Below are positions 1 to 12,066 of a stretch of 64,000 nt of DNA, one piece after another. Origin of the DNA: Abelmoschus esculentus. Taxonomy: Eukaryota; Streptophyta; Magnoliopsida; Malvales; Malvaceae. Under the pieces are notes generated by a model, which did no database searches, was not told where the DNA came from, and saw only the letters and a program-made list of their open reading frames with translations. Numbering within the stretch: the stretch's first letter is position 1; each line of letters begins with the position of its first letter. Both the position numbers and the translations under genes were made by a program. The stretch spans positions 9,002,501 through 9,066,500 of the forward strand of contig JAUCBN010000035.1 of the NCBI GenBank assembly GCA_035048815.1. Direction: 5' to 3'.

Positions 1-474
1 GAATGCTCCAATGTGAATAAATACATGTGACTAGGTAAAAAAATGAAGAATAATCGTCACGTGATCATGAACTTTCCATGTGTTCTTTTGTTCCTTCTTA
101 ATGGCTACAAGACTTACGGGACTAAATACCAAATGTTGTTAGCATCAAGAAACAAACTGTCTAGTATAAGGAAGACTGATGGAAAGTAAAGATTCAAACC
201 AGGCATATGAAATTGAATATGCACCATTCAGTTAGGCATTCACCAAGGTCAGCAAGATCTTTTAACCAAGCTAGATTAGGTTATAGGTTTAAAACAAACA
301 GTAAGCAAAAGCACCCTAACCCATAGCTTTTTGTCAAGTCAATTTCAAGCCTTCATAATTCCTTATTGTCACCAACGATTATCTATGAAATACCTAACAT
401 ATGAAACACTTATGACTCAGCCAAAAACTCATACGACAGAACAGCCAATCAGTTTAATCTTAAAAAACCTTTAC

Positions 475-2384
475 GCTCCATTTGTATATTCCTCTCCAGC
501 TCATATCTATGTTTCCATTCAGCAGCCTCAGCTTGTGCAGAAGCCTTTCCTTCAGCAGCTTGCCTTAATGCCTTCGCAACAGCTAGTAATATGTTCAAAT
601 AATAAGCACAAAAATTAAATAAGCAATAAATATTTCAATTGGAAGACAAATGCTTTTAAGAATGGAAGAAATGTACTTCTCAAAGCTTCCGAGAACTCCA
701 TAAGATGTTCATCCATTCCTGCAACAGGAGTTTGTTGAAGAAGTTCTTCGACTGCCTTCTCAGAATGGAAAAGAGAAAGTGAACCAGCAGAACCATTCTC
801 TGACATCGAGCATGAAACACTTGCCTCCTCATGCCCAAAGGAAGCCTGTTCAAATTTGATATGCATGACAATGATTCCAACCAGGCAACAAAAATATGCC
901 TTCCTAAGATACATAAACCATTGATGCGTGCAATTGACAAAAATAATCACAACTTTACCTCATGTTGATGTTAGTACATGTTAATTCACACAAAGAACCT
1001 ATTGCCTAAACATGTTAACACACAAAGAACATTGATAAATGATATTATTGCACCAAATTCGATAAAGTCATGGTTGAATGTTATTTTTGTCTCTTGCACA
1101 AAATAGCATTTGGAACAACAATGATATCTATACTTAAAAAAAAGGAAATAGTTTAATACAAGGATTTATTTAAAAAACGAATTATGTTGCCTCCACATAG
1201 AAGCATGTTGTTTGAATAGATACTACAGTTTAACTTACATTTATTTTTCAGTCGAAAACTGGTTTCTACTTTTTTACTATTTGGTTGTACATTATAACAA
1301 ATTGTAGAGATGCAAAACACAGGTAGTTCAAAAGCAACTATTAAGCAAAACCTAGATTAAGTATTGCATTTTAAAGATAGAAAATCATTAGTTGTTTCAT
1401 CTGATCTCATCTTTCTCTCTTGTTTTTCCATAAATCAACACACCTTAAACTTAGCAGCGCCAACAGGTTTTTGACATAAGATTGCAAAACATACTTCATT
1501 ATAAAGACAAAAAAAAGTATTTAAGGGAAAAATACTGTCATTAACATATTTAACTAAACAAGGTGCAACGATCGTCTGTAACTCCTCCACATGTCTTCTT
1601 AATTCTTATGATAAAATTAGAATGGTTTCAGCAATAATATTTGGCCGATTCTTCCATAAATAATGTGACAGCCAATAGGATTAAAGTTCTAAAAGTAGAT
1701 TTATCTAATATGCAGAAACAATTCCAATGAGAGAAGTAAACTAATCGGACAAAAGAGATGTTAGAGAGAACTAAACATTCTATTGTCAGTTTAACGAGCC
1801 AAAAATAGTTCAAGTCAACAAAATCCAAAAGTGTTAGAATGAAACAGTTAGAGGCCAATATTATAGCAGAAAGTGTTCAATGCTGCAAAGTGCATGAAAA
1901 CACAAAAACTTTTATCTCCAGAATCAAAATTTTCCAACAAGTTCATAGTTTAAGAACCGAACATAAAATTCCACATACTATTAGAAGTTCAGATAATCAA
2001 AAAGTCCTATGATATCTGTTTTACATACCCAACACAAATTTCCACCCAAGTCCCTATTTCTGATCAAGTTTCCAAAATTTCTTTGTTTCAGTTTCATAAC
2101 TACAACCCAAAATTAAGTAATTAATTCTACCCCCAATAAAAATAATGATAGAAGTCTTCATTCTTCACCCAAAGAAAACGCCTTTCAACATAATTTAGTA
2201 TCGAGAAACAAACCCCAAAAAACAAAATCAAATAACCTCATAATCCAAGTAACAAAATTTGCAGAATTGACCACAAAAAACATGTAAACAAGGCAACTAA
2301 TATCTGAATATTACACCAAAAAATAGATTAAAGAAAAGAGAGAGAGGAATTGATTACAGTGGAATCAAGCTTGCTGGGAGACAT
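475..2384 (-). CDS. NADK1: NAD kinase 1-like gene, first three coding exons (partial)
   Basis: NAD kinase phosphorylates NAD(H) to NADP(H); plant NADK1 proteins are cytosolic. I read three coding exons on the minus strand: 2384-2358 (MSPSKLDST, ending at a gtaatc donor), 845-677 (after an acceptor CAG, ending before gtacat) and 582-475 (after TAG, before gtaaag). Phases fit: exon 2 leaves one base that completes a Thr codon in exon 3. The joined product contains EKAVEELLQQTP, EFSEALR, TVAKALR and EGKASAQAEAAEW, which I recognise from memory as the N-terminal segment of plant NADK1 upstream of the kinase domain. The kinase domain must lie left of position 1. Intron 1 is about 1.5 kb. I see no stop or frameshift in the exons. 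The end of exon 3 could instead lie 5 bases further left. Identification comes from the N-terminal region only, so confidence is moderate. Confidence 0.72.
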
Positions 2385-2554
2385 GGCTGAGGGTGGATGG
2401 AAGGGAAATAAAAGATGAAAAAAAGATAATTTTTTTCTATGAAACTGAAAGAACTGCTGCAGCTAATGTCATCAAAACAACATGTGTCACATTAATATTG
2501 CAGTTGCAGACCTGATTTTGATTCGGTGAATTCCGTAAAAATGGTAGTAATTGG

Positions 2555-2567
2555 TGTATCTATATAT
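2555..2567 (-). promoter_or_regulatory. Candidate TATA box of the NADK1-like gene
   Basis: The minus strand reads an alternating TATATATA tract about 170-180 bases upstream of the NADK1 ATG at 2384. This fits a short 5' leader that contains the polypurine-rich stretch at 2390-2450. It is inferred from position only; AT-rich plant flanks contain many such tracts. Confidence 0.35.
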
Positions 2568-2939
2568 ATAATTAATTAAATTACTTAATATACCCAATAA
2601 AAAAAAAAAAAAAGATCATTCCTTTTTTTCTTTTCTAATCCTTCTTCGTACCCTTCCTCTCCCTTTCCATCTTCCATTTTCCAGCAACCCACCTTCATAA
2701 AAATTGTTAGGTAGTCTTCACACAGATTTGAGATCAATCTGCTACACGCTTCCCTACGGTGCTCTATTGTATACCTTCACTGATGTCCACGTGGCACTGG
2801 GATCATGCGCGTTCATTCAAAGTCGAGATATGACAACGCTGGTGATGATGAAATCTCTTCGATCTTCATGTTACGTAGATGAACGGGTAGTTCTAGGAAA
2901 GGGTCCTTAAAAAACAACTAAAAAAAAGCCTATCAGTTT

Positions 2940-3271
2940 ATTCGGTAATTTATGTACACAATTTATTATAAAATTTATACACAATTTCTTACAAAAACTC
3001 TAAGCCAAAAGGTATATACATAAATTGTTACAAACGTAAGAATTTGTGTACATACACAAACCCTTACAAATATTGTAAGAAAAACGGTATGTACACAATT
3101 TCTTACAACGTAAGGATTTGTGTACATACATAATTTGTTACGAGTATACATAATATGACACAAAAATGATAAGAATTTGTGTATGTACATAATTCCTTAC
3201 AAAATATACACAATGACTTACGAAAACCGTAAGAAAAAAGGTATATACACATATCTTTACGACTTGAAACC
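2940..3271. repeat. Diverged left segment of the 187-bp satellite
   Basis: This stretch contains repeated GTAAGGATTTGTGTA and TACACAATTCCTTAC modules and ends in the TTACGACTTGAAACC segment typical of the 187-bp units further right. Its units are scrambled and diverged. It was separated from the main array by the insertion at 3272-4212. Confidence 0.7.
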
Positions 3272-4212
3272 TAGGTTGTACCGGTACGGATACGAGGACG
3301 GGTACGGGTACGAGTACGGAAACGGGGACGGATACAGAAAACGATAATTTCTAAAATTATAGGGTACGAGTACGGTAAGGATACGGCAAATATAAAATAA
3401 ATTTTAATATATATAATAAAAAAATTATTAAATTTTATAATATACTAAAATTATAGTTATATTAAACAATAATTATAATTATTTCAATTCACTTTTAATA
3501 ATTCTTAAATTAATTTTTTAAGATTTATATTAAAAAATTACTAAAATTAAACAATCAAACTAAACAAAAATTTAATTTTACATTTTAAATTCAAAAAAAA
3601 TTAAATAATAAAATTAAAAATTTACATAATTAAAATGAAGTTTACCCATGTCATTAATCTAATTTTTAATAATTTGTAAATGCCATAGATAATAATCAAA
3701 TAAACTATAATAAAAATAAAAAAGAATTTAATTACAATTTTACAATTTTAAAAATTAATTAATCATCATAATTATAATTTAATAAAAAAAATCTCATAAT
3801 CACATTTTCTATTAGTCGTTCCTTATTTCAGTCTCCAAAACCCATCACTTTCTCTTCAACAAAGCTTTCATTTGCTCTTCACCTGCAACCAAGAAAGCTT
3901 TCATTTTAATCGTCCTTGTCTTTATCATTTCTTATCCCAATAATGAATCTCCTCTAAAACCATCACTTTCTCTTCAACAAAGCTTTCATTTTCTCTGTAA
4001 CAAAGAAAGCTTCCATTTTTACTGTTTTTGTCTTTACCTTTCCTTCCATCAACGACGTTGACTATCCCCGGGACTTTCCCGGTGAGCGTTGACCGTTCCC
4101 AGCAAGTGTTGACCGTTTATGGTAAACGTTGACCGTCCCCGCACCATCTGCGCCCCAAAAATGAATCGGGGACGCGGGACGCCCTCAAAGAGCCGTCCCC
4201 GTACTTCATAGC
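3272..4212. mobile_element. Non-autonomous hAT-like element inserted in the satellite
   Basis: The 941-bp segment interrupts a satellite unit exactly between TTGAAACC (3264-3271) and TCGAAACC (4213-4220), an 8-bp direct duplication with one mismatch. An 8-bp duplication is the hAT hallmark. The ends are weak, GC-rich inverted repeats: the left end reads TAGGTTGTACCGGTACGG and the right end, on the minus strand, TATGAAGTACGGGGACGG. The interior is very AT-rich at 3370-3800. It has a direct duplication of CATCACTTTCTCTTCAACAA (3845 and 3959) and a short GTTGACCGT repeat near 4060-4140. There is no transposase ORF, so it would need a transposase in trans. Assignment to hAT rests on the duplication length and is tentative. 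Confidence 0.5.
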
Positions 4213-6072
4213 TCGAAACCATGAGTTAAAGGAGGACATCCAAGGGTAAGGATTTGTGTATATACACAATTGTCTACGCGTATACATAATATGGCACAAA
4301 AATTGTAAGGATTTGTGTATGTACACAATTCCTTACAACATATACACATCAGCTTACGAAAACCGTAAGGACAAAGGTATATACATAAATCCTTACGACT
4401 TGAAACCATGAGCTAAAGAAGGACATCTAAGGGTAAGGATTTGTGTACATACACAATTGCTTACGCATATACATAATATGGCACAAAAATGGTAAGTATT
4501 TGTGTATGTACACAATTCCTTACAAAAGATACACAACGGCTTACGAAAACCGTAAGGAAAAAGGTATGTACACAAATCCTTATGACTTGAAACCATAAGC
4601 TAAAGAAGGACATCCAAGGGTAAGGATTTGTGTACATACACAATTACCTACGCGTATACATAATATGACACAAAAATAGTAAGGAGTTGTGTATGTACAC
4701 AATTCCTTACAACATATACACATCGACTTACGAAAACTGTAAGGACAAATGTTTGCACACAAATCCTTACGACTTGAAATCATGAGCTAAAGGAGGACAT
4801 CCAAGGGTAAGGATTTGTGTACATACATAATTACCTACGCGTATACATAATATGGAATAAAAATAGTAAGGATTTGTGTATATACACAATTCCTTACAAC
4901 ATATACACATCGACTTACGAAAACCGTAAAGACAAAAGTATATACATAAATCCTTACAAATTGAAACCATGAGCTAAAGAAGGACATTCAAGGGTAAGGA
5001 TTTATGTACAAACATAATTTCCTACGCGTATACATAATATGGCACAAAAATGGTAAGGATCTGTGTATGTACACAATTCCTTACAACATATACACATCAA
5101 CTTACGAAAACTGTAAGGAAAAAGGTATGCACACAAATCTTTACGACTTGAAATCATGAGCTAAAGGAGGACATCTAAGGGTAAGGATATGTGTACATAC
5201 ACAATTGCCTACGTGTATACATAATATGGCACAAAAATAGTAAGGATTTGTGTATGTAAACAATTCATTACAACATATACACATCGTCTTACGAAAACTG
5301 TTAGGACAAAGGTATATACATAAATCCTTACGACTTGAAACCATGAGCTAAAGGAGGACATTCAAGGGTAAGGATTTGTGTACATACACAATTGCTTAGG
5401 CGTATATATAATATGGCACAAAAATGGTAAGCATTTGTGTATGTACACAATTCCTTACGAAAGATACACAATAATTTATGAAAACCGTAAGGAAAAAAAT
5501 ATGTACACAAATCCTTACGACTTAAAACCATAAGCTAATGGAGGAAATCTAAGGGTAAGGATTTGTGTACATATACAATTGCTTATGCGTATACATAATA
5601 TGGCACAAAAATGGTAAGGATTTGTGTATGTACACAATTCCTTACAAAGTATACATAATGACTTACGAAAAACGTAAGGAAAAAGGTATGTACTCAAATC
5701 CTTACGATTTGAAACCATGAGCTAAAGAAGGTCATCCAATGGTAAGGATTTTTGTACATACACAATTGGATACGAATATACATAATATGGCACAAAATGG
5801 TAAGGATTTATGTATGTACACAATTCTTTACAAAATATACACAATGGCTTACAAAAAACGTAAGGAAAAAGTATATACAGAAATCCTTACGACTTAAAAC
5901 CATGAGCTAAAAAAGGTCATCCAATGGTAAGGATTTGTGTACATACACAATTACCTACGAGTATACATAATATGACAGAAATGGTAAGGATTTGTGTATG
6001 TACACAATTGCTTACAAAGTATACACAAATGCTTAAAAATTATAAGAAAAAAGGTATGTACACAAATTCTTA
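4213..6072. repeat. 187-bp tandem satellite, direct array
   Basis: Units starting GTAAGGATTTGTGTA begin at 4246, 4433, 4620, 4807, 4994, 5181, 5368, 5555 and 5742, each exactly 187 bp apart; the next starts at 5927 (185 bp). Each unit holds several short inverted modules, the clearest being GTAAGGATTTGTGTA facing TACACAATTCCTTAC with two bases between. Each ends in a linker that includes GACTTGAAACCATGAGCTAA. Open frames of 67 codons recur on the minus strand at the same period, but they are by-products of the repeat. This is a local satellite array, not a CRISPR or a gene. Confidence 0.9.
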
Positions 6073-6570
6073 CCCTTAGATGGCCTCCTTTAGCTCATGG
6101 TTTTGAACTTATAAGGATTTGTATACATACACAATTGGCTCCGAGTATGCATAATATTCCACAAAATGGTAAGGATTTATGTATGTACATAATTCTTTAC
6201 AAAATATATACAATGACTTACGAAAATCGTATGGAAAAAGGTATATACATAAATCCTTACAAGTTCGAAACCATGAGCTAAAGGAGGCCATCCAAGGGTA
6301 AGAATTTGTGTACATACCTTTTTTATTACAATTTTTGTAAGCCCTTGTGTATACTTTGTAAGGAATTGTGTACATACACAAATTCTTACATTTCTTGTAC
6401 CAATTTATGTATTCTCGTAGTAAATTGTGTATGTATACAAATCCTTATCATTGGATGGCCTACTTTAGCTTATGATTTTAAAGTTGTAAGGATTTATGTA
6501 CATACCTTTTTCTTTACGGTTTTCGTAAGTTATTGTGTATACTTTATAAGGAATTGTGTACATACGAGAT
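6073..6570. repeat. Rearranged and inverted end of the 187-bp satellite
   Basis: From about 6073 the repeat is disturbed. The linker appears in reverse (GGCCTCCTTTAGCTCATGG), then one forward unit runs to about 6300. From 6300 to 6570 the units are inverted, with linker remnants reading GGATGGCCTACTTTAGC. The array thus ends in an inverted arrangement and then passes abruptly into AT-rich unique-looking DNA. Confidence 0.8.
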
Positions 6571-7700
6571 AATTATGATAAAATATTTGGATATTTAATA
6601 TTTAAAGTAAAATAATTATGTATTTAACATTCAAACCATATTTATTAGATATTTTGATTCAAATATTAAAATATTTAAATATTTTGATTCGAATATTATA
6701 TGTCTGTATATTATGATTTAATGTTTTAATGTTTAAAATATTTGTTAATTTAACATTCAAATCAAATTTATTAGATATTTAATATACGAATATTAAATTT
6801 GATGTAAAATATTAAATATCTAATTTATGAATAAATATTCAAATAAAAATATCCGAATAACATTCAAAATAATTAAATATTTGAATTTTATTTCCATCAA
6901 AAAAAATATTTGAATTTAAATAATTGACTTTTAATGATCGATCAAATTAAATTTAAATTAGTTTCAAATTAACTAAATCAAAATTTTCATTCAAGTCAAA
7001 ATTGAAAGTTCCAATAGCATTCAAAATTTTTGTAAAATGAAGAATATTTCAATATAGTCAAAATAATTATAAATCCGCATTTGCTTTCAGGATAAGCAAA
7101 TTTTGTATCAAAATTATGATAAAACTACTGAAACAACGCTTGTAAAAGTATATGAAAATGAGGTACAATGACTTTTATTAAGTGATTTTGAATAGAAGAG
7201 TCGTCGTGAGGTCCTACAAACTAAGAAATCGTTGTCCCTTTCAGACAATTATCATAAAATTAAATTTTTTAACATCATGAGAAAGTGTCGACAAAATTTT
7301 CCTTGCATGCATGTTTTTCTAAAGGCAGATGGGGGCTATGAACGAGCATGCACATAGTGGTAAAATAGATGTTTTTAGGTTGGGAAAACGTTACAAATAA
7401 TTCATAAAAAAGGGGTTGCCGAAGATATTTGTAAGATACCATTTCCTTTAAAAATTTTAATTCCTTTATAAGACCCATTTTTTAACACCTAGGAATCCCA
7501 AAATACCAGAGCTACGTATAAACAAATCAAACAACCTAAAATGCAAAATGAAGAACGGGGGGGGGGGGGAGAGAAGTTAATGAGACAACTTGATAGACAC
7601 TTTCCATTTTTAACCAAACAATATAACAATGTACTTCACAAACAATCTATGATATCAATGTAAATACAGTTTCTGAATTTGAAAACAATTGACAGATGCT
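6571..7700. other. AT-rich intergenic stretch without a recognisable gene
   Basis: 6571-6900 is made of short AT-rich near-repeats built around AAATATTT and GAATATT. 6900-7700 has no ORF or element I recognise. A 13-base G run lies at 7557-7569. The right end is the 3' flank of the RPN11 pseudogene. Confidence 0.5.
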
Positions 7701-7707
7701 AAAGAGT

Positions 7708-8201
7708 TTAGAACACCACAGTGTCGAGCATAGTTCCCAGAGTCTGAACTATGTTCGAGAACATCAAGTTTGAGACATGTTCTTTCAAGTGCTTCTTGGC
7801 ATCTTGTCGACCAACATTTACAATTGACAGCTTCTTAGGAGGTAATTCGTCTTCCTCATGTACCGCCTTGTTGTATTTTATAGCTAAATTCAACATTTTC
7901 TACACATGTCGAATAAAAAATACATCATAACCTTGCCTTATTGAAGATAAAGAAAATAAATACATAAATTTATCAGGCATTCATTTCAACTCTTTGGACA
8001 ACGTTCTAAAAGCAACTTTGATAAAAAGAAGTGTCTACTAATTACAAAAATACTCTATCCACTTGAAAACCCAAAGCCTTCATTTCATGGATCTTCGTTA
8101 AGTGATCATGGCAAGATTAATTATGACTTGCTAATGTTGTTCTCCTATTTCATGCCAAGGAAACTCGCTTCAGCAAGGGACAATAGTACGGGCGCACACA
8201 A

Positions 8202-8233
<32 letters not shown>

Positions 8234-10147
8234 CACACCCAGACAACAGTTAAACAACACAGGCTAAGATGATAAATTTCATCATTCACTCACTTGAACA
8301 GTCTGCTCATTAGCTTTGGAGTAGGTATCAAATCGTTTAAGTGTTAATCCATCCGTCCACTTCTTCTTATGAAGATTTAGCAACTTTTTCTCCTCAAGTT
8401 CATTGTTTCTGTAGTTAATATATAGAGTAATAATATCTATTTAGTCTATGGATTAATGTCTGCAAAGAAAATGATGAGATAAAACCGTGTCACATAAACA
8501 GAGATGCGGAAAAATAATCATTCTTATGTAACTCACTTGAATAGATGGCTTATTCAGATGCCCAAGATTAGATATTGTCTGAGTGGTTCTTGGCAAGCAT
8601 CATGGTTTGGGGGTTGATCAAATGAAATGCATCAATCATCATATTCCCTTTAACACTTTGAATTGGGTCCACCACCACTGCTACAGCTCTTTGATTCAAA
8701 GCTTCAAAACTCTACAAGCAATGAAAGATGTTAAACTTCCAAGGATCAGACTTTGCCACATTTTTTCACTTTTTTTTTCTTTTTGAAGAACAAAGCTTCA
8801 ATCAAGGAAGTTTGCGGAGAAAGAGAAGGGTGTAGATGAAATTTACAAAAGTATAAATCACAATTAATACAATGCAGTGTCAAAAATGATGATTATCCTC
8901 TCCAATTCATTATATTGCAAGAACCATTATTCCCAATATTTTTAATTAAGGACAACACAATCAAGACTTGCCTAGTTGAACTTGAACCAACCATATCTAA
9001 CAACAAAAAAGAAAGAATCAAAACTTAAAAGGATAACAATCCAATAAAACAAAATACTATCAGAAAACTCAATAGAAGAGTCAGATAATTTGAATGCTTT
9101 TATTTCTTTTCAACAAAAGTATGAAATGATCAATGATCTTCATGTTAAGTAATGATATTAAAGCTCATATTCCAAAAAGAAAATCTTCTAATAAATAGTA
9201 ACATAGCAAGTAGACAACCTGCGTATGATGCAGCACTATGCAAAAAGTTTAAACCTAACCTGTTGTGTGTTTATATCAACACCAGAAAGCCAGCAGCAAA
9301 ATCCAGGATGTGAATGATGCCAACCCACCATCATCTTCGGCCTACAACATGAAGAAAAAGGTCAGCTCGATCTGGAAAATAAATCATCATTCATCAAGGA
9401 ATACAAAACCATCAAATCTTGTTGAATAAATGGTATCTCTTCAAATCTTTTGAATTATTTCCAACAAATATTATAAGTTTATAGGAATGAAAGTTGAGAG
9501 AGCTAATATCGTCCTGTTTTCTTGAGCAAATCAAGCATATTAGTTTGAAAAACATGATCCACAGCTTCAACACTGACATCGGTACCACTCTACGACATTG
9601 TAAAGACATCCACAACACACATCGTGTACTCATCAACAAACTCTCATAACATTAAACCCATAACTTCCATAGGAACTCCAGCTCTTCCCATAAAATTTTC
9701 ACATCAACCAAGCACAGAGATAGAATTACAACAATTATCAAGTACAAGTTATATTAGACCTAAACCTGAAATCGAAATAGCTCACGTTACTCATGGGCAA
9801 GTACATGTGATACAAGACAAATCAACAAAATTTTAATCTAAAAAAGTAAACCCTAATGTGCAAAAGCAAAATAGGATAAGCCCATGGATTATGTCTGTTT
9901 GAAACAAAACTATGAAGCTGAAAAAACCTAATAACATAAGCAAGCAAAAGGAAAACTAAAAATAAACATTGTAAGCAGAAATTGAGAAGATGTGAGAGAG
10001 ATTACCGTGCTTGAGCATTTTGAGGAGGGCCAGAGAGGAGATGTAGACTTGTTTCGACAAATCGAGAGTCGGCGAATCCGGAGGCAGATGACCCAACACA
10101 CCACCAGCGTTGGCGAACATTCTCTGCAACCTCTCCATGCCTGACAT
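7708..10147 (-). pseudogene. RPN11: Unprocessed pseudogene of proteasome subunit RPN11
   Basis: RPN11 is the Zn-dependent deubiquitinase of the 26S proteasome lid. Six exons are readable on the minus strand: 10147-10006 (MSGMERLQRMF), 9687-9510, 9341-9260, 8711-8537, 8459-8294 and 7899-7708 (ending TMLDTVVF). Exon 3 keeps the JAMM core HSHPGF and WLSGVD, with Gly to Cys after the Phe. Damage is extensive. Exon 2 has stops TGA at 9646-9644 and TAG at 9592-9590. Its acceptor reads GG (9689-9688) instead of AG and its donor AT (9509-9508) instead of GT. Exon 4 lacks two single bases near the LGQEPRQ region. Exon 5 lacks two bases near its middle. Introns are kept, so this is a decayed genomic duplicate and not a retrocopy. 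A functional copy is expected elsewhere. Confidence 0.93.
8193..8233. repeat. Compound (CA)n(TA)n microsatellite
   Basis: A CACACA run passes directly into a TATATA run within an intron of the RPN11 pseudogene. Confidence 0.9.
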
Positions 10148-10482
10148 TACAATTTTTTAAGGGGTTTGGAAGATGGATTCCCGATTGGAGTGAATTATGT
10201 AATTTTTTAAGAGGTAACCGGTTGACTTGTTGAAAATAAATTTTCTATGAATTTTTTATTTTAATTGAACGGTCAATAAAAATAGGGTTTAATCCTATGA
10301 TTAAAATTAGTTGGTCGTTTGTTACGCGTTAATTAAGATGCCTGTTTTTAGAACAACACTAGATGAACAGTCTGTTTTTGTTTTTCCTCTTCTAGAATCG
10401 TATAAATTTACGCATATGTTAAGATTTGATTCGGTTTAAAAAGATAATTGTTTATTTTAGTTAATTTAAATTATAATTTTAT

Positions 10483-11056
10483 AAAGGCATAAAGATAATT
10501 TTGATCTTTAATGTTTATGATTTTTATCATTTTAACATTTATCTTTTTTAGGATAAATTTAACCTTTAATCTATATCTTTTTGACAAATATCATATTTTT
10601 TAACTAACATAATGATTAAATAGTTAAAAATTAACGATAATTATATGTCATATATATGTAAAATGATATTTAAGATTTGAGAATCCTTAGTAGCCTTTTA
10701 TTTTACATTTAATTAATTTTTAATATTTTATTTGAATTTTGATTATTTTATATTTTATGTTAGAATAAAATTATATTTTACATGTATATATTTTTCATTA
10801 TCGTAAAAAATTTAACGATAATGACATGTTATATATATGTAGAATAAGACTAGATACCATTTATTTAAAATATATTATCATATATATATGACATGTCAAT
10901 TGTTAAATTTTTAACAGTCTAATCATTATGTTAGTTAAAAAATAAGTGATTTGTCAAAAAGATATAGATTAAGGGTTAAATTTATCCCAAAAAAATGAGG
11001 ACTAAAATGATAAAAATTATAAACGTTAAGAGTTAAAATTATCTTTATGCCTTTTA
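10483..11056. mobile_element. MITE with long terminal inverted repeats
   Basis: The left arm (about 10,483-10,680) and the right arm (about 10,860-11,056) are inverted copies of nearly 200 bp each. They begin with AAAGGCATAAAGATAATTTT and share blocks such as TTAACTAACATAATGATTA. The centre is AT-rich and non-coding. The total of about 570 bp fits a foldback or Mutator-type MITE. The flanks are near-palindromic AT sequence, so I could not decide the target duplication. Confidence 0.75.
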
Positions 11057-12066
11057 TAAATTATACTATAAATTCGATTTGAAAAAATTAAATAAAATTT
11101 TAGTTATAAAATAAATTATAAATAATTTAAGTAAATTAAAATTTTAATAATTAAAGGATTATATTTTAAATTTTAATAATTAGAGGATAATTTTTCAAAT
11201 TTTGTTTAACTTCCTCAAATTAAAGACTGAATTAAATCGAATATTTTTAAGACAGAAATTTAATATTTTAAAGAGATAAAAATCTTATTTAACTATTAAT
11301 TAAATTAAAAAATACCCTTTATCAAAAAATTTGAAAAAGAAAACACCCCTCCTAAGTAATATATGCATTTGTCCCTGCCTTAATGATACTTTACATATAT
11401 ATATATATCAAAATCGGTTAATACTATTGTCCCTAAAATAATATCTCTTATCGATTGAACATAAAGTTTAAAAATTTAAAAGTTTAATTTATTGAGTATT
11501 GTCAAGTCACGTAAAGAAAATAATAATAAAAAAAACATAAATATCCACCAAAATAAACAACAATTTATAAAACGGGAAACAATAAAGTAGAAGTTAATTC
11601 ATGGTGCCAATTTTATAAAGCGAGAAATAATAAATTAGAAACTAAATTTATGACGTCAATTTACAGTAAAATACATAAAAATTTTAATACAAAACCCATC
11701 AAAATTTACACCTAAATTTCACTTCTTTAAAGCGAGAAATAATAAATTAGAAACCAAATTACAACTTCTATGAAAAAAAATACTTTTTTTATTGTTTGTA
11801 AATTTTCTTCTTTTGCGTTGAACCAATATTTAAAAAAATATTTCTCAATAAATTTTGAAGACACAAATATACTAGTAGAGTTTTTCATGATATAACAAGG
11901 CAATTAAATAAGCATTTGACTAAAAAGGAATGACAAACTTTATTTGAAAAAAAAATTATGTAAGTAGAACTGCAGATATGTTTTAAGCCTCAACTAATAC
12001 TGTGACTAGACTATGCAAATGAACAAAAAAGTATATAGAAAAAGTCAGTGTTTGATGTTAGTAGTC
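11057..12066. other. AT-rich intergenic stretch with a short local repeat
   Basis: No gene seen. The phrase GCGAGAAATAATAAATTAGA or a close variant recurs three times between 11,570 and 11,760. A TATATA run lies at 11,395-11,408. The segment stops where the LTR at 12,067 begins. Confidence 0.5.

Noticed and set aside
1..474. Further NADK1 exons at the left edge
   Set aside because: I looked for the next exon on the minus strand but found no segment with family similarity and splice sites; it probably lies outside the window.
4206..5718. A series of 67-codon minus-strand ORFs spaced 187 bp
   Set aside because: They repeat with the satellite period and start and stop inside the repeat units. 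They have no codon-level conservation and are not genes.
4213..6570. Possible CRISPR-like array
   Set aside because: There are no unique spacers between constant repeats; the 187-bp units are continuous and this is plant nuclear DNA.
9412..9639. 75-codon ORF inside the RPN11 region
   Set aside because: It is a wrong-frame reading of RPN11 exon 2; the correct frame matches RPN11 but contains a stop.
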